64,000 bases of DNA, from the NCBI GenBank assembly GCA_027587225.1, contig JAPDDQ010000001.1, positions 310,001-374,000 on the forward strand, read 5' to 3'. Position numbers and translations under genes: made by a program. A model generated the notes under the pieces. That model searched no databases. It saw only the letters and a list, made by a program, of their open reading frames with translations, and was not told where the DNA came from. This document shows positions 26,924 through 36,512 of the stretch, piece by piece (the first letter of the stretch is position 1; every line of letters begins with the position of its first letter). This DNA comes from Solirubrobacter taibaiensis. Lineage in GTDB: Bacteria > Actinomycetota > Thermoleophilia > Solirubrobacterales > Solirubrobacteraceae.

Positions 26924-29784
26924 TGTCAACCCTCCGAATCCCCACTCCGAACCCCTCCTTGATCGAGCGCGGCGTCGAGCTGGACGCCCTGCGTTCCGCC
27001 GCCCGCGGCGGTGGTGGCGTTGTCGTGTTGGAAGCGGCGGCGGGGCTCGGCAAGACCGTGCTGCTCGACGAGGGCGCCGCGCTGGCCGCCGCCACCGGGT
27101 GGCTCGTCCGCCGGGCCGCGCCGAGCCCGCTGGAACGCGCGATGCCGTTCGGCGTGCTGCGCGCGCTGCTCGAGGCGCCCACGCGTGAGCACCCGGGCGT
27201 GGCGAGCGGCGCGGCCACGGCGGCCGGCGAGTTGCTGCTGGACGGCGTGTCGGGGCACCGCGACGTGCTCACCATGGCGCACAGCGTGCTCTGGCTGTGC
27301 TCGGGGCTGGCGGTGCGGCGGCCGCTCGCGCTGGTCGTCGACGACGCGCAGTGGGCGGACGAAGCGTCGCTCGGCGTGCTCGCCTACCTGGCGCGGCGGA
27401 TCGAGGACCTCCCGCTGCTGTTGTTGGTGGGGACGCGCGCCTCCTGCGACCTGCTGCGCCTGGTGGGCGGCGTGCGCGCGGCGGCGGTCCTGCACCCGGC
27501 ACCGCTGTCGGCCGCGGGCGCGGCGCGGCTCGCCCGGCGCGTGGTCCCCGAGCTGAGCGGACCCGTGTGCCGCGATCTCCACCGCGCCGCCGGCGGTGTC
27601 CCGTGGCTGCTGAGCGAGCTCGCGCGCGGGGAGCTCTCCCCGGCCGCGCAGGATGTCGTGCGGCTCCGGTTGGCCGAGCTCTCGTTGGCGCATCGCACCG
27701 TGGCCGAGGCGCTGGCCGTCGTGGGCGAGGACGTGTCCCCGCACGTGCTCGCGGCGGTCGCGGGCGTGGACGTCGGCGAGCTGGCCGCGGCGTTCGACGA
27801 GCTCACGTCGGCCGGGTTGGTGCGCGACGAGCGCTTCGTTGCTGCGCTGGTGCGTGACGGGATCGCTTCCGACCTGGGACGCGGCGCACGCGAGGCACTG
27901 CACCGCGCCGCCGCGTTCGCGCTGGCCGCCGCGGGCGCGGAACCCCGCGTCGTGGCGGCGCACCTCCTCGAGTGCGCACCGGCTGCCGACCCCGAAGTGA
28001 CGCGCTGGCTCGTCGCCGCCGCCGACCCGCCGCGCGCGGCGACGGCCGGCGGCGAGTCCGATGCTGCGGTGCCGCACGACACGCTCGACGAGACCGGCGA
28101 GGCCGGCACGCGCGACGCCGGGCGCCGCGGGAACTCGGCGGACGGCCTTGTCTCCGGCGCTCAGCGTTGCGGCGCCGCGTCGGCGCCGCGCGCGGACGAG
28201 GCGGTCGCGTATCTCCGGCGTGCGTTGGAGGAGGGTGCGCCCGGCGACGATCGCGGCGCGCTGCTCGCGGCCCTCGGCGTGGCCGCGTTCGATGCCGGCC
28301 TGCCCGAAGCGTGCGGATGGCTGTTCGCGGCCGCGGACGAGGGTGGCGTGCGGACGGCGGACGTCGTCGGCCGGCTCGCCGTATACGGAGTCGTCGCCGG
28401 CGACAGCGATGCGGTGCTCGACGCGTTCCTCGACGAGCCGGGCGAGCACGCTCGGCAGATCGCGCTGCGGCCGGGGACGGACTCGGTCCGGCTCGCCCAC
28501 CGGGCGTGGGCGGCGCTCGGGCGGCGCGATCCGGCCGCGCCGCGACTCGCCCTCGGGGCGCTGGCCGATGGTCGTCTCTTGGCCGAGGCCGACGCCCGTC
28601 GCGCGTACGAGCTGTGCGCCCGGGTGCTCGTCGTCACCGGCCACGCCGCGGCGGGCGAGGCGATCGCCGCCCTGCGCGAAGCGGCGACGACGGTGCGGAT
28701 GCGCGCCGCGGCGACGAACCTCGCCGCCGACCACGCCCTCCGTCGCGGCCACCTCCTCGAAGCCGAGGCGCTCTCCCGCACGGCGCTGGCCTTCCCGGCC
28801 CCGTTCCGCGACGGCGCCCTCGCGCTGCTGGTCCACGCCCTCGCCGAACGTGGCGACCACGAGGGGGCGCAGGCGACCCTCCGCGCCGCGACCCGCGAGT
28901 CCTCGCCCGGCACGGACGCGCCGGGTGGGCCGGCCGGACGAGTCGCAGGCGCGCAGGCGATGGGCGCGCCGAGCGACGCGGGAGCGGCCGCGGCGAGCGT
29001 GCGCGTAGCGAGGGCTCCCGGTGCGTGGGCGGGGGGCGCGCCCGGTGGGGCAGGCGCGGCCGTCACTCGGGAACTCGGCGGGGCGGACGCAGTCTTCGTG
29101 CGCGCGCGTGCTCGCGACGCGCGATCGCTCGATGCGGCGCGGGCCCGGCTCGCGATTGCCGAAGGCGACTTCGCGAGCGCGCTCGACCACGTCGGTGACG
29201 GGGTGCTCGGGGCGCTGGCGCTCGCGCACCTCGGCCGGCGCGACGAGGCGGCGCGGGTCGCGGAGGCCGCGCTCGCCGAGGCGGAGCAGCTCGCCTCGCC
29301 CGCTCAGGTCGCGGCGGCGCTGCACGCGCGGGCGGTCGCGGAGCCCGACGCCGAGCGGCGGATCGCGCTGTGTGAACGGGGCCTCGCCCTGGAGCCCGGC
29401 GGGCTCGAGGCGGTGCGGCTCCGGCTGGAGCTGGGCGCCGCGCTGGCCTACGTCGGTCGCCGGGTGGAGGCGCGGGACGCGCTCCGGCCCGCGCTGGCCG
29501 ACGGTGACGCGTTCGGCGCGACGCCGTTGTCCGAGCGGGCACGGCGGGAGCTCGTCGCGACGGGCCTGCGGCCACGTCAGGCGGCAATCGAGGGGACGGC
29601 GGCGCTCACGCCACGCCAGCGGCAGATCTGCGAGCTCGCGGCGGTCGGGAAGGGCAACCGCGTGATCGCGCACGAGCTGTTCCTGTCGATCAAGACGGTC
29701 GAGACGCACCTGGCGGCGGGGTACCGCAAACTCGGCGTGAACACCCGCGCGGAGCTCGCCGCCGAACTCGCCCAGGCGGCGTAG
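26923..29784 (+). CDS. Large LuxR-family (LAL-type) regulator with ATPase domain
   Basis: A 953-residue LAL-type regulator. N-terminal AAA_16/STAND-like NTPase: IERGVELDALRSAARGG, Walker A AAAGLGKT (38-45), Walker B VVDDAQWADEASL. The middle is helical and TPR-like. The last ~60 residues are a LuxR HTH (LTPRQRQICELAAVGKGNRVIAHELFLSIKTVETHLAAGYRKLGV). Two stretches look inserted and disordered, about residues 370-425 and 660-720, being Gly/Ala/Arg-rich and without helix pattern. ATP binding should gate DNA binding in response to an unknown inducer. The divergent GntR gene may regulate it. Confidence 0.92.
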   Translation: MSTLRIPTPNPSLIERGVELDALRSAARGGGGVVVLEAAAGLGKTVLLDEGAALAAATGWLVRRAAPSPLERAMPFGVLRALLEAPTREHPGVASGAATAAGELLLDGVSGHRDVLTMAHSVLWLCSGLAVRRPLALVVDDAQWADEASLGVLAYLARRIEDLPLLLLVGTRASCDLLRLVGGVRAAAVLHPAPLSAAGAARLARRVVPELSGPVCRDLHRAAGGVPWLLSELARGELSPAAQDVVRLRLAELSLAHRTVAEALAVVGEDVSPHVLAAVAGVDVGELAAAFDELTSAGLVRDERFVAALVRDGIASDLGRGAREALHRAAAFALAAAGAEPRVVAAHLLECAPAADPEVTRWLVAAADPPRAATAGGESDAAVPHDTLDETGEAGTRDAGRRGNSADGLVSGAQRCGAASAPRADEAVAYLRRALEEGAPGDDRGALLAALGVAAFDAGLPEACGWLFAAADEGGVRTADVVGRLAVYGVVAGDSDAVLDAFLDEPGEHARQIALRPGTDSVRLAHRAWAALGRRDPAAPRLALGALADGRLLAEADARRAYELCARVLVVTGHAAAGEAIAALREAATTVRMRAAATNLAADHALRRGHLLEAEALSRTALAFPAPFRDGALALLVHALAERGDHEGAQATLRAATRESSPGTDAPGGPAGRVAGAQAMGAPSDAGAAAASVRVARAPGAWAGGAPGGAGAAVTRELGGADAVFVRARARDARSLDAARARLAIAEGDFASALDHVGDGVLGALALAHLGRRDEAARVAEAALAEAEQLASPAQVAAALHARAVAEPDAERRIALCERGLALEPGGLEAVRLRLELGAALAYVGRRVEARDALRPALADGDAFGATPLSERARRELVATGLRPRQAAIEGTAALTPRQRQICELAAVGKGNRVIAHELFLSIKTVETHLAAGYRKLGVNTRAELAAELAQAA

Positions 29785-29790
29785 AGATGC

Positions 29791-29989
29791 AACGGCAACT
29801 GCGCTGATGGGGTGGTGCGCCCACCGCGCAGCAGGGGTGAGGTCGCAAAGTTTCCTGTGAGGACACGTTCCGACCGCACCTCGCCTCTCGTGCTGGGGTG
29901 CGGTCGGAAACATCCGCTCAGCGGACCTTTGCGACCCGACCCCTGCCGCGGCGCGTGCCTGCCACTCCCTCACCAGCGCAGTTGCCGTT
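29791..29989. repeat. 200-bp imperfect inverted repeat (possible MITE or structured RNA)
   Basis: The gap 29785-30127 has no credible gene. Its first 200 bp fold back on themselves. The outer 15 nt (AACGGCAACTGCGCT, 29791-29805) match the reverse complement of 29975-29989. GCAGGGGT (29831-29838) matches 29939-29946, GGTCGCAAAG (29841-29850) matches 29927-29936, and TTCCGACCGCACC (29868-29880) matches 29897-29909. The central loop is 16 nt. Arms are about 90 and 93 nt, with mismatches between the blocks. I see no clear target-site duplication and no transposase. The rest of the gap (29990-30090) shows nothing I recognise. Confidence 0.75.
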
Positions 29990-30090
29990 CGTTGCGAGGT
30001 CGGAGCCGCCCAGGCGGCCTAGCCCAAAGTCCATTTCGATCGACGAAGCCTGATCGGTATCGTCGCGAGCGACGGTCAGTTTTCGCCGTC

Positions 30091-30116
30091 GGGGGCGCCG
30101 CTGGGGCGGCGCCCCC
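30091..30116 (-). terminator. GC-rich hairpin after the YciI gene
   Basis: Perfect 11-bp stem (GGGGGCGCCGC at 30091-30101; complement 30106-30116) with a 4-nt loop, 11 bp past the YciI stop. No U-tract. Probable transcription terminator for the SnoaL-YciI operon. Confidence 0.6.
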
Positions 30117-30127
30117 GCGACTCGTTC

Positions 30128-30412
30128 CTACTTGAACGCCTCGAAGCCTTCCGCGGTCTGGGACGCCCGGAACTGGATGACCTCGACGCTGGCGACACCC
30201 CCGCTCACGAACGGGTCTTCGGCGGCGAGCGCCTCGATCGCGTCCCGATCGTCACCGCGGGCGAGGATGACGCCGCCGGTGCGTGGGATCTGCCGGCCGC
30301 TGACGACGAAGTGCCCGTCGCGGTAGCCGGCGTTGAGCCACGCCATGTGATCGCGCATCAACGCGTCCACTTCCTCCAGCGGCTTGGTGTAGGTCAGGAC
30401 GAGTACGAACAT
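30128..30412 (-). CDS. YciI-like protein
   Basis: A 94-residue protein of the YciI family (dimeric alpha/beta barrel): MFVLVLTYTKPLEEVDALMRDHMAWL, with the conserved His of RDHMAWL, YRDGHFVVSGRQIPRTGGVIL, and EDPFVSGGVASVEVIQF with the DPF motif. Exact reaction unknown. Its ATG directly follows the stop of the upstream SnoaL-like gene with no gap, so the two are co-translated partners. The hairpin at 30091-30116 ends the operon. Confidence 0.9.
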   Translation of the reverse strand: MFVLVLTYTKPLEEVDALMRDHMAWLNAGYRDGHFVVSGRQIPRTGGVILARGDDRDAIEALAAEDPFVSGGVASVEVIQFRASQTAEGFEAFK

Positions 30413-30805
30413 CTATGTGCTCCAGATCAGATCGCCGGACACGCGCGTGAGGCGCCAGCCGGCGGGCGTCCGCGCGGCCTCGAAATGGTGCACCACGCCG
30501 GCGTCCGAGCGCGTTCCGGACGGTTCGACGTGGAACGCGAGGTGGTTTCCGCGCGCCCGCGCCGTGTCACCGGTCACCTCGACCACGAGGTCCGTGTTCA
30601 GGTGCTGCTGGCGTGGGTACTTCTCCGCGCGCTCACGCGCCTTCGCCGTCACCGCGTCCAGGCCGTGCAGCTCGCCCCTCCCTCGCGGCAGCACGAGCTC
30701 CGCGTCCGCGGCGTAGACGCTGCCGAGCTCGTCGAAGCGCTGCTCGTCGAGCAGCCGGTACAGGCGGGTGATGAGGTCGCTGACGGCCTCGCGATCGTTG
30801 GTCAT
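30413..30805 (-). CDS. SnoaL-like / NTF2-fold protein
   Basis: A 130-residue NTF2-like protein: VSDLITRLYRLLDEQRFDELGSVYAADAELV, HGLDAVTAKAR, and the C-terminal strand pattern GVVHHFEAARTPAGWRLTRVSGDLIW. Such folds serve as isomerases, cyclases or ligand-binding proteins; the substrate is unknown. The ATG lies inside the operator array (30803-30805), and TATTAT on the reverse strand (30813-30818) sits 7 nt upstream. Divergent from the MarR gene, by which it is almost certainly repressed (inference from operator layout). Confidence 0.85.
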   Translation of the reverse strand: MTNDREAVSDLITRLYRLLDEQRFDELGSVYAADAELVLPRGRGELHGLDAVTAKARERAEKYPRQQHLNTDLVVEVTGDTARARGNHLAFHVEPSGTRSDAGVVHHFEAARTPAGWRLTRVSGDLIWST

Positions 30806-30838
30806 ACCAACGATAATATCATTGGTGACGCCAACGAT
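30794..30838. promoter_or_regulatory. MarR operator array: four alternating half-sites
   Basis: Four 9-bp half-sites alternate in orientation, each separated by 3 nt: ATCGTTGGT (30794-30802), ACCAACGAT (30806-30814), ATCATTGGT (30818-30826) and GCCAACGAT (30830-30838). The period is exactly 12 bp. The first two form a perfect palindrome over the SnoaL start codon. Sites two and three cover the SnoaL -10 (30813-30818). The fourth abuts the MarR -10-like TAGACT (30839-30844). Confidence 0.75.
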
Positions 30839-30854
30839 TAGACTTCACCCGCGC

Positions 30855-32680
<1,826 letters not shown>

Positions 32681-32687
32681 TTAGACG

Positions 32688-33152
32688 CTACTCGTACACG
32701 AACAGGCGAGCGCTCATCTGTTCCTCGGTGTGCGGGTTGAAGTCCCACAGCTGCTTGAGCTGATCGCGCATGTCCTGCGGCAGCCGATCCTTGCCGGGCG
32801 AGTCGATCTCGACGAGGTTCCCGGCGGGGTCGCGGACGTACAGCTGGACCACGTCGCCGGGCAGCTCCACGAGCCGGTTCTTGAACGCGATGTCGTCGAA
32901 CGCGCCCCGCTTCTCCGCCGCCCGGAACACCGGCTCGAGGTCGTCGACGGTGATCCCGAAGTGGTGATGGCTGGTAGGGGTGAGCTCGCGCTCGAACAGG
33001 TGCAGCTGCGTCGTCCCGAGCGCCAGCCACTGCACGGGCAGCCCGAAGTTGGGCGTCGTCAGCGGCTCCGCGCCGAGCAGCTCGACGTAGAAGTCGACGG
33101 ACTCCTGGAGATCCGTTGCATTGACGCTGACATGGTTGATCCGCAGACCCAT
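32688..33152 (-). CDS. Glyoxalase/bleomycin-resistance (VOC) protein
   Basis: A 154-residue VOC protein with metal-ligand-like positions: His in INHVSVNATD, His/Glu in QLHLFERE, HHHFGITVDDLEPVF and YVRDPAGNLVEID. Probably a metal-dependent lyase, dioxygenase or binding protein; the substrate is unknown. A GGAGGAG Shine-Dalgarno lies 5 nt before the ATG. The gene is divergent from the ABM-domain gene, with 57 bp between starts. Confidence 0.88.
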   Translation of the reverse strand: MGLRINHVSVNATDLQESVDFYVELLGAEPLTTPNFGLPVQWLALGTTQLHLFERELTPTSHHHFGITVDDLEPVFRAAEKRGAFDDIAFKNRLVELPGDVVQLYVRDPAGNLVEIDSPGKDRLPQDMRDQLKQLWDFNPHTEEQMSARLFVYE

Positions 33153-33209
33153 CGGCGCTCCTCCGTCTACCGGTACGATCGGCGCTCATCCGCCGGAGGA
33201 GAGCATCGC

Positions 33210-33542
33210 ATGTCCGAGGTCGTCGTCGTGGGGTCGTTCAAGGCTGAGCCCGGCAAGGAGGCGGAGGCGCTGCAGGCTTTCAAGGACCTGGTCGGGCCGA
33301 CGCACGCCGAGGACGGCTGCATCGTGTACGCGCTCCATCAGGGCGCCGACGATCCGTCGCAGCTCGCCTTCATCGAGCGCTGGGCGTCCCGCGAAGCGCT
33401 GAACGCGCATCTCGAGGCGCCGCACGTCGCCGCGATCCTCGCTCGCGCGCCCGAGCTGTTCGGCGAGAGCGGGACGATCACGGTCTACGACGCCGTCCCC
33501 GCGGGCGACGCCAAGCAGGGCGCGCTCGCCGCCTGGCTCTAG
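33210..33542 (+). CDS. Antibiotic biosynthesis monooxygenase (ABM) domain protein
   Basis: A 110-residue dimeric alpha/beta-barrel protein: VVVGSFKAEPGKEAEALQAFKDLVGPTHAEDGCIVYALHQ, FIERWASREALNAHLEAPHVAAIL. The core H-x-E-x-G-C pattern (HAEDGC) is typical of ABM/YgiN-like quinone-oxidising or cofactor-free oxygenases. GGAGGAGA lies well before the ATG. The stop shares CTAG with that of the convergent SDR. Confidence 0.88.
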   Translation: MSEVVVVGSFKAEPGKEAEALQAFKDLVGPTHAEDGCIVYALHQGADDPSQLAFIERWASREALNAHLEAPHVAAILARAPELFGESGTITVYDAVPAGDAKQGALAAWL

Positions 33543-34276
33543 ACGTGGATCCCGCCTGAGACCTCGATGCGCTGCCCGGTGACCCAGCCGTTGCCGGGCC
33601 GCAGCAGGTTGGCGATCGCCGCGCCGATGTCGTCGGCCACCGCGACCCGCCCGAGCGGCGTCAGCGAGGCCAGGTGCTCCTGGAACTCCGGCGTGTCGCG
33701 GATGATGCCTCCGCTGAAGTCGGTGGCCACGGGCCCGGGGGCGATGACGTTGGCGGTGATCCCGCGCGGGCCGAGCTCGGCCGCGAGGTAGCGGGTCAGG
33801 ACCTCGACCGCGCCCTTCACGCTGCCGTAGACGGCGCGCTGCGGCGAGGTGAAGCGGGCGAGGCCGGTGGAGAGGTTGACGATCGAGCCGCCGTCGGCGA
33901 GCAGCGGCAGTAGCGACTGGGTGAGCAGCAGCGGGCCCTTGAAGTGGACGTCGACGAGGGCGTCGATGTCCTCCTCGGCGACGTCGGCGATCATCCCGCC
34001 GCGCGAGAAGCCGGCGTTGTTGACGAGGAAGTCGAACGTGTCGCGCTCGAAGTGGGGGAGGACGGCGTCGAGCGTGAACCCGGCAGGGCGTGCGACGTCG
34101 AGCGGCAACGCCACCGCGCGGCGGCCCAGCGCCTCGACCTCGGCCACGAGCGAAGCGGCCTCGTCGGCGTGTGAGCGGTAGGTGGCGATGATGTCGACGC
34201 CGTCGCGGGCGAGGTGCAGGGCGGCGCTGCGCCCGATGCCGCGGTTGGCGCCGGTGATGAGGGCGAGCTTGGTCAT
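33539..34276 (-). CDS. Short-chain dehydrogenase/reductase
   Basis: A 245-residue SDR with TGANRGIG (cofactor), NNAGFS, STG serine and YGSVK catalytic motif. TYRSHADEA after the second strand suggests NADP preference (Arg/Ser near the ribose phosphate). The start is ATG 34276; ATG 34285 would add three residues. The SDR and the divergent XRE regulator share an 84-93-bp gap containing a perfect palindrome, so the SDR is the probable target of that regulator. Confidence 0.9.
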   Translation of the reverse strand: MTKLALITGANRGIGRSAALHLARDGVDIIATYRSHADEAASLVAEVEALGRRAVALPLDVARPAGFTLDAVLPHFERDTFDFLVNNAGFSRGGMIADVAEEDIDALVDVHFKGPLLLTQSLLPLLADGGSIVNLSTGLARFTSPQRAVYGSVKGAVEVLTRYLAAELGPRGITANVIAPGPVATDFSGGIIRDTPEFQEHLASLTPLGRVAVADDIGAAIANLLRPGNGWVTGQRIEVSGGIHV

Positions 34277-34322
34277 GGCGGCCATCGTGCGCCGCACGGC
34301 TCCGTCGCACCAGAGGCCACTT

Positions 34323-34349
34323 GAGCCAGGGACAAGCTGTCCCTGGCTC
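34323..34349. promoter_or_regulatory. Perfect 12-bp-arm palindrome, putative XRE operator
   Basis: GAGCCAGGGACA (34323-34334) and its exact reverse complement (34338-34349) flank a 3-nt AGC centre. It lies between the SDR and XRE start codons, 20 bp before the XRE ATG and 46 bp from the SDR ATG. No hairpin function is needed there, so an operator for the dimeric XRE protein is the simplest reading. Confidence 0.65.
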
Positions 34350-34369
34350 GCGCCCGGCGAGCAGCCATC

Positions 34370-35197
34370 ATGAGCGGCATGGACCGCTACGGACTCGCCG
34401 ACTTCCTGCGCAAGCGGCGCGCGGCCCTCCAGCCCGAAGACGTCGGCCTGCGCCCCGGGCCGCGGCGCCGGACGAACGGGCTGCGCCGTGAGGACGTCGC
34501 CGCCATGGCGCACATGTCGACGGACTTCTACACGCGGCTCGAGCAGCGGCGCGGGTCGCGGCCGTCGGAGGCGATGGTGGGCTCGATCGCTCGCGCGCTC
34601 CGGCTCACGCTCGACGAGCGCGACCATCTGCTCCAGCTCGCCGGCCACACGCCGCCGCCGCGCGGCAGCCGCAGCGCACACGTCACGCCCGCGCTGCTGC
34701 ACGTGCTCGACCGGCTCGACACGCCCGCCCAGGTGGTCAACGACCTCGGCGTGACGCTCGCGCAGAACCCGCTCGGGGAAGCGCTGATGGGTGTGCACGT
34801 GGGCGACGAGAGCGTGTTCCGCCGCTGGTTCACGGGCGACCCGGCCGAGCGCGCGCTGTGGCCGCAGGAGGACCACGACCTGCACTCGCGCCGCTACATC
34901 GCCGGGCTGCGGGCCGTGTACGGGCGCGACCCCGAGGCGCGCGCGTTCGTCGACGCGCTGCAGCAAGAGAGCGAGGAGTTCGCGCGCGTGTGGGCCGAGC
35001 ACGAGGTGCGGCTGCCGGCGACCACGCGCAAGCGGCTCTCGCATCCGCGCGTGGGCCTGATCGAGCTCGACTGCCAGATCCTCACGGCCGAGAACCAGAC
35101 GGAGCTGCTGGTCGTGTTCACGGCCAAGCCGGGCACCGAGGACGCCGAGAAGCTCGCGCTCCTGCGCGTCATCGGCACGCAGTCGTTCGCGTCGTAA
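34370..35197 (+). CDS. XRE-family regulator with MmyB-like ligand-binding domain
   Basis: A 275-residue regulator. The N-terminal HTH spans about residues 8-90 and contains LADFLRKRRAAL, GLRREDVAAMAHMSTDFYTRLEQRRGSRPSEAMVGSIARAL. The C-terminal MmyB-like (PAS-like) domain contains VVNDLGVTLAQNPLGEALMG, FRRWFTGDPAERALW and HPRVGLIELDCQIL. This class typically flanks and controls an oxidoreductase gene and is thought to bind a small, perhaps fatty-acid-like ligand. Either ATG (34370 or 34379) could start it. Confidence 0.9.
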   Translation: MSGMDRYGLADFLRKRRAALQPEDVGLRPGPRRRTNGLRREDVAAMAHMSTDFYTRLEQRRGSRPSEAMVGSIARALRLTLDERDHLLQLAGHTPPPRGSRSAHVTPALLHVLDRLDTPAQVVNDLGVTLAQNPLGEALMGVHVGDESVFRRWFTGDPAERALWPQEDHDLHSRRYIAGLRAVYGRDPEARAFVDALQQESEEFARVWAEHEVRLPATTRKRLSHPRVGLIELDCQILTAENQTELLVVFTAKPGTEDAEKLALLRVIGTQSFAS

Positions 35198-35288
35198 AAA
35201 GTTTCGCGCCGGGATGTATCAGGCCTCGAGTGGGCCGCTCTGTGTGGACGTCCTCCCCGACCTCCCACCCGAACGGAGCACCCTCCAT

Positions 35289-36497
35289 ATGCGTTACAAA
35301 CTGATGTCGTCGGTCGTGATCGCGGCCGTGGCCGCGACCGCCTCGCCCGCGTTTGCCCAGGACAAGCGCACCGAAGCCGCCGACATGACGGCCGCGATCT
35401 CGCGGGACCTCGGCCTGTCCCCCGATCAGGTCAAGCGCCTCGGTGAGCAGCAGGAGCGCGCCATCGCGCTCGACGAGCAGCTCCAGAAGGAGCTTGGCGA
35501 GGGCTTCGCCGGCTCGCACTTCGACATCAAGAGCGGCCAGCTGATCGTCAACGTGACTGATCGCGGCCTGCTCGAGCAGGTCAAGGGCGCCGGTGCCACC
35601 CCGAAGCTCGTCGGCCACAGCCTCAAGGAGCTCGGCGAGATCAAGTCCAGCCTCGGCTCCAGCGGCGACCCGCACGGCGAGAAGCGTGAGATCTCCAAGG
35701 CGCAGGGCACGTTCGCGGCCATCGCGCTCGACCCGGTCTCCAACACCGTGAAGATCACGGCCACGAAGGAGCAGTCCGGCGCGGCCCGCGAAGCGGCCGC
35801 CAAGTACGGCGACGCGGTCTCCGTCGAGGCGATCGACTCCCTGCCCGAGCCGACCATCAACTGGATGGACGGCGGCGACGGCTACAACGGCAACAACTGC
35901 TCCGCCGGCTTCAACCTGCGCAACCCGTCCACTGGTGCCAAGTTCCTGCTGACCGCCGGCCACTGCCTCAACACGGGCCAGGTCGTCAACGGCCAGGGCC
36001 CCGTCTTCTTCGGCACGACGAACGAGAGCTGGTTCCCGACGTTCGACGACGCGATCATCCGCAACGCGAACACCGGCTACTGGATCCAGGGCCCGTGGTT
36101 TGACTCCAACCCGTCGAACGGCCCGTTCAACAGCTTCTCCGGCTGGACCGACGCGCCCGTCGGTACGGTCGTCTGCAAGGCCGGCATCAAGACCAAGTTC
36201 ACCTGCGGCACGATCTCGATCAAGGACGAGGACGTCACCTACAGCAACGGCGACAAGGTCAACAACATGACCCGCCACAGCGCGTGCGTCGAGCCGGGCG
36301 ACTCGGGTGGCTCGAACCTGTCCTGGATCGGCGGCAAGTTCCGTGCCGAGGGCGTCACCAGCGGTGCCCGCATGCGCGTGAAGGACGGCAAGAAGCGCTG
36401 CCTGTCCGTCTTCGGTGAGAAGAACGTCTCCTGGTACTTCCCGATCGCCGACTCCCTGCCCTACTACGGCGCCAAGTACGGCGTCACGCTCTGGTAG
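35289..36497 (+). CDS. Secreted S1 family serine protease (alpha-lytic/streptogrisin-like), copy 1
   Basis: A 402-residue preproenzyme. Signal peptide (residues 1-24, ending AFAQ), then a pro-region of about 165 residues with charged helices (DEQLQKELGEGFAGSHFD) that should chaperone folding. The chymotrypsin-like catalytic domain starts near residue 195. Catalytic His225 (LLTAGHC), Asp253/254 (FDDAI) and Ser339 (EPGDSGGS). Cysteines 204/226, 296/306 and 333/371 are placed to form the disulfides of streptogrisin-like enzymes. It is followed after 15 bp by a paralogue, so the two form an operon. Confidence 0.93.
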   Translation: MRYKLMSSVVIAAVAATASPAFAQDKRTEAADMTAAISRDLGLSPDQVKRLGEQQERAIALDEQLQKELGEGFAGSHFDIKSGQLIVNVTDRGLLEQVKGAGATPKLVGHSLKELGEIKSSLGSSGDPHGEKREISKAQGTFAAIALDPVSNTVKITATKEQSGAAREAAAKYGDAVSVEAIDSLPEPTINWMDGGDGYNGNNCSAGFNLRNPSTGAKFLLTAGHCLNTGQVVNGQGPVFFGTTNESWFPTFDDAIIRNANTGYWIQGPWFDSNPSNGPFNSFSGWTDAPVGTVVCKAGIKTKFTCGTISIKDEDVTYSNGDKVNNMTRHSACVEPGDSGGSNLSWIGGKFRAEGVTSGARMRVKDGKKRCLSVFGEKNVSWYFPIADSLPYYGAKYGVTLW

Positions 36498-36512
36498 CCG
36501 GAGGCCTTGGAC

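Noticed and set aside
26926..29973. About 1000-codon reverse-strand frame opposite the LAL regulator
   Set aside because: Arginine-rich antisense shadow with no motifs; the forward strand carries Walker A/B and LuxR HTH motifs.
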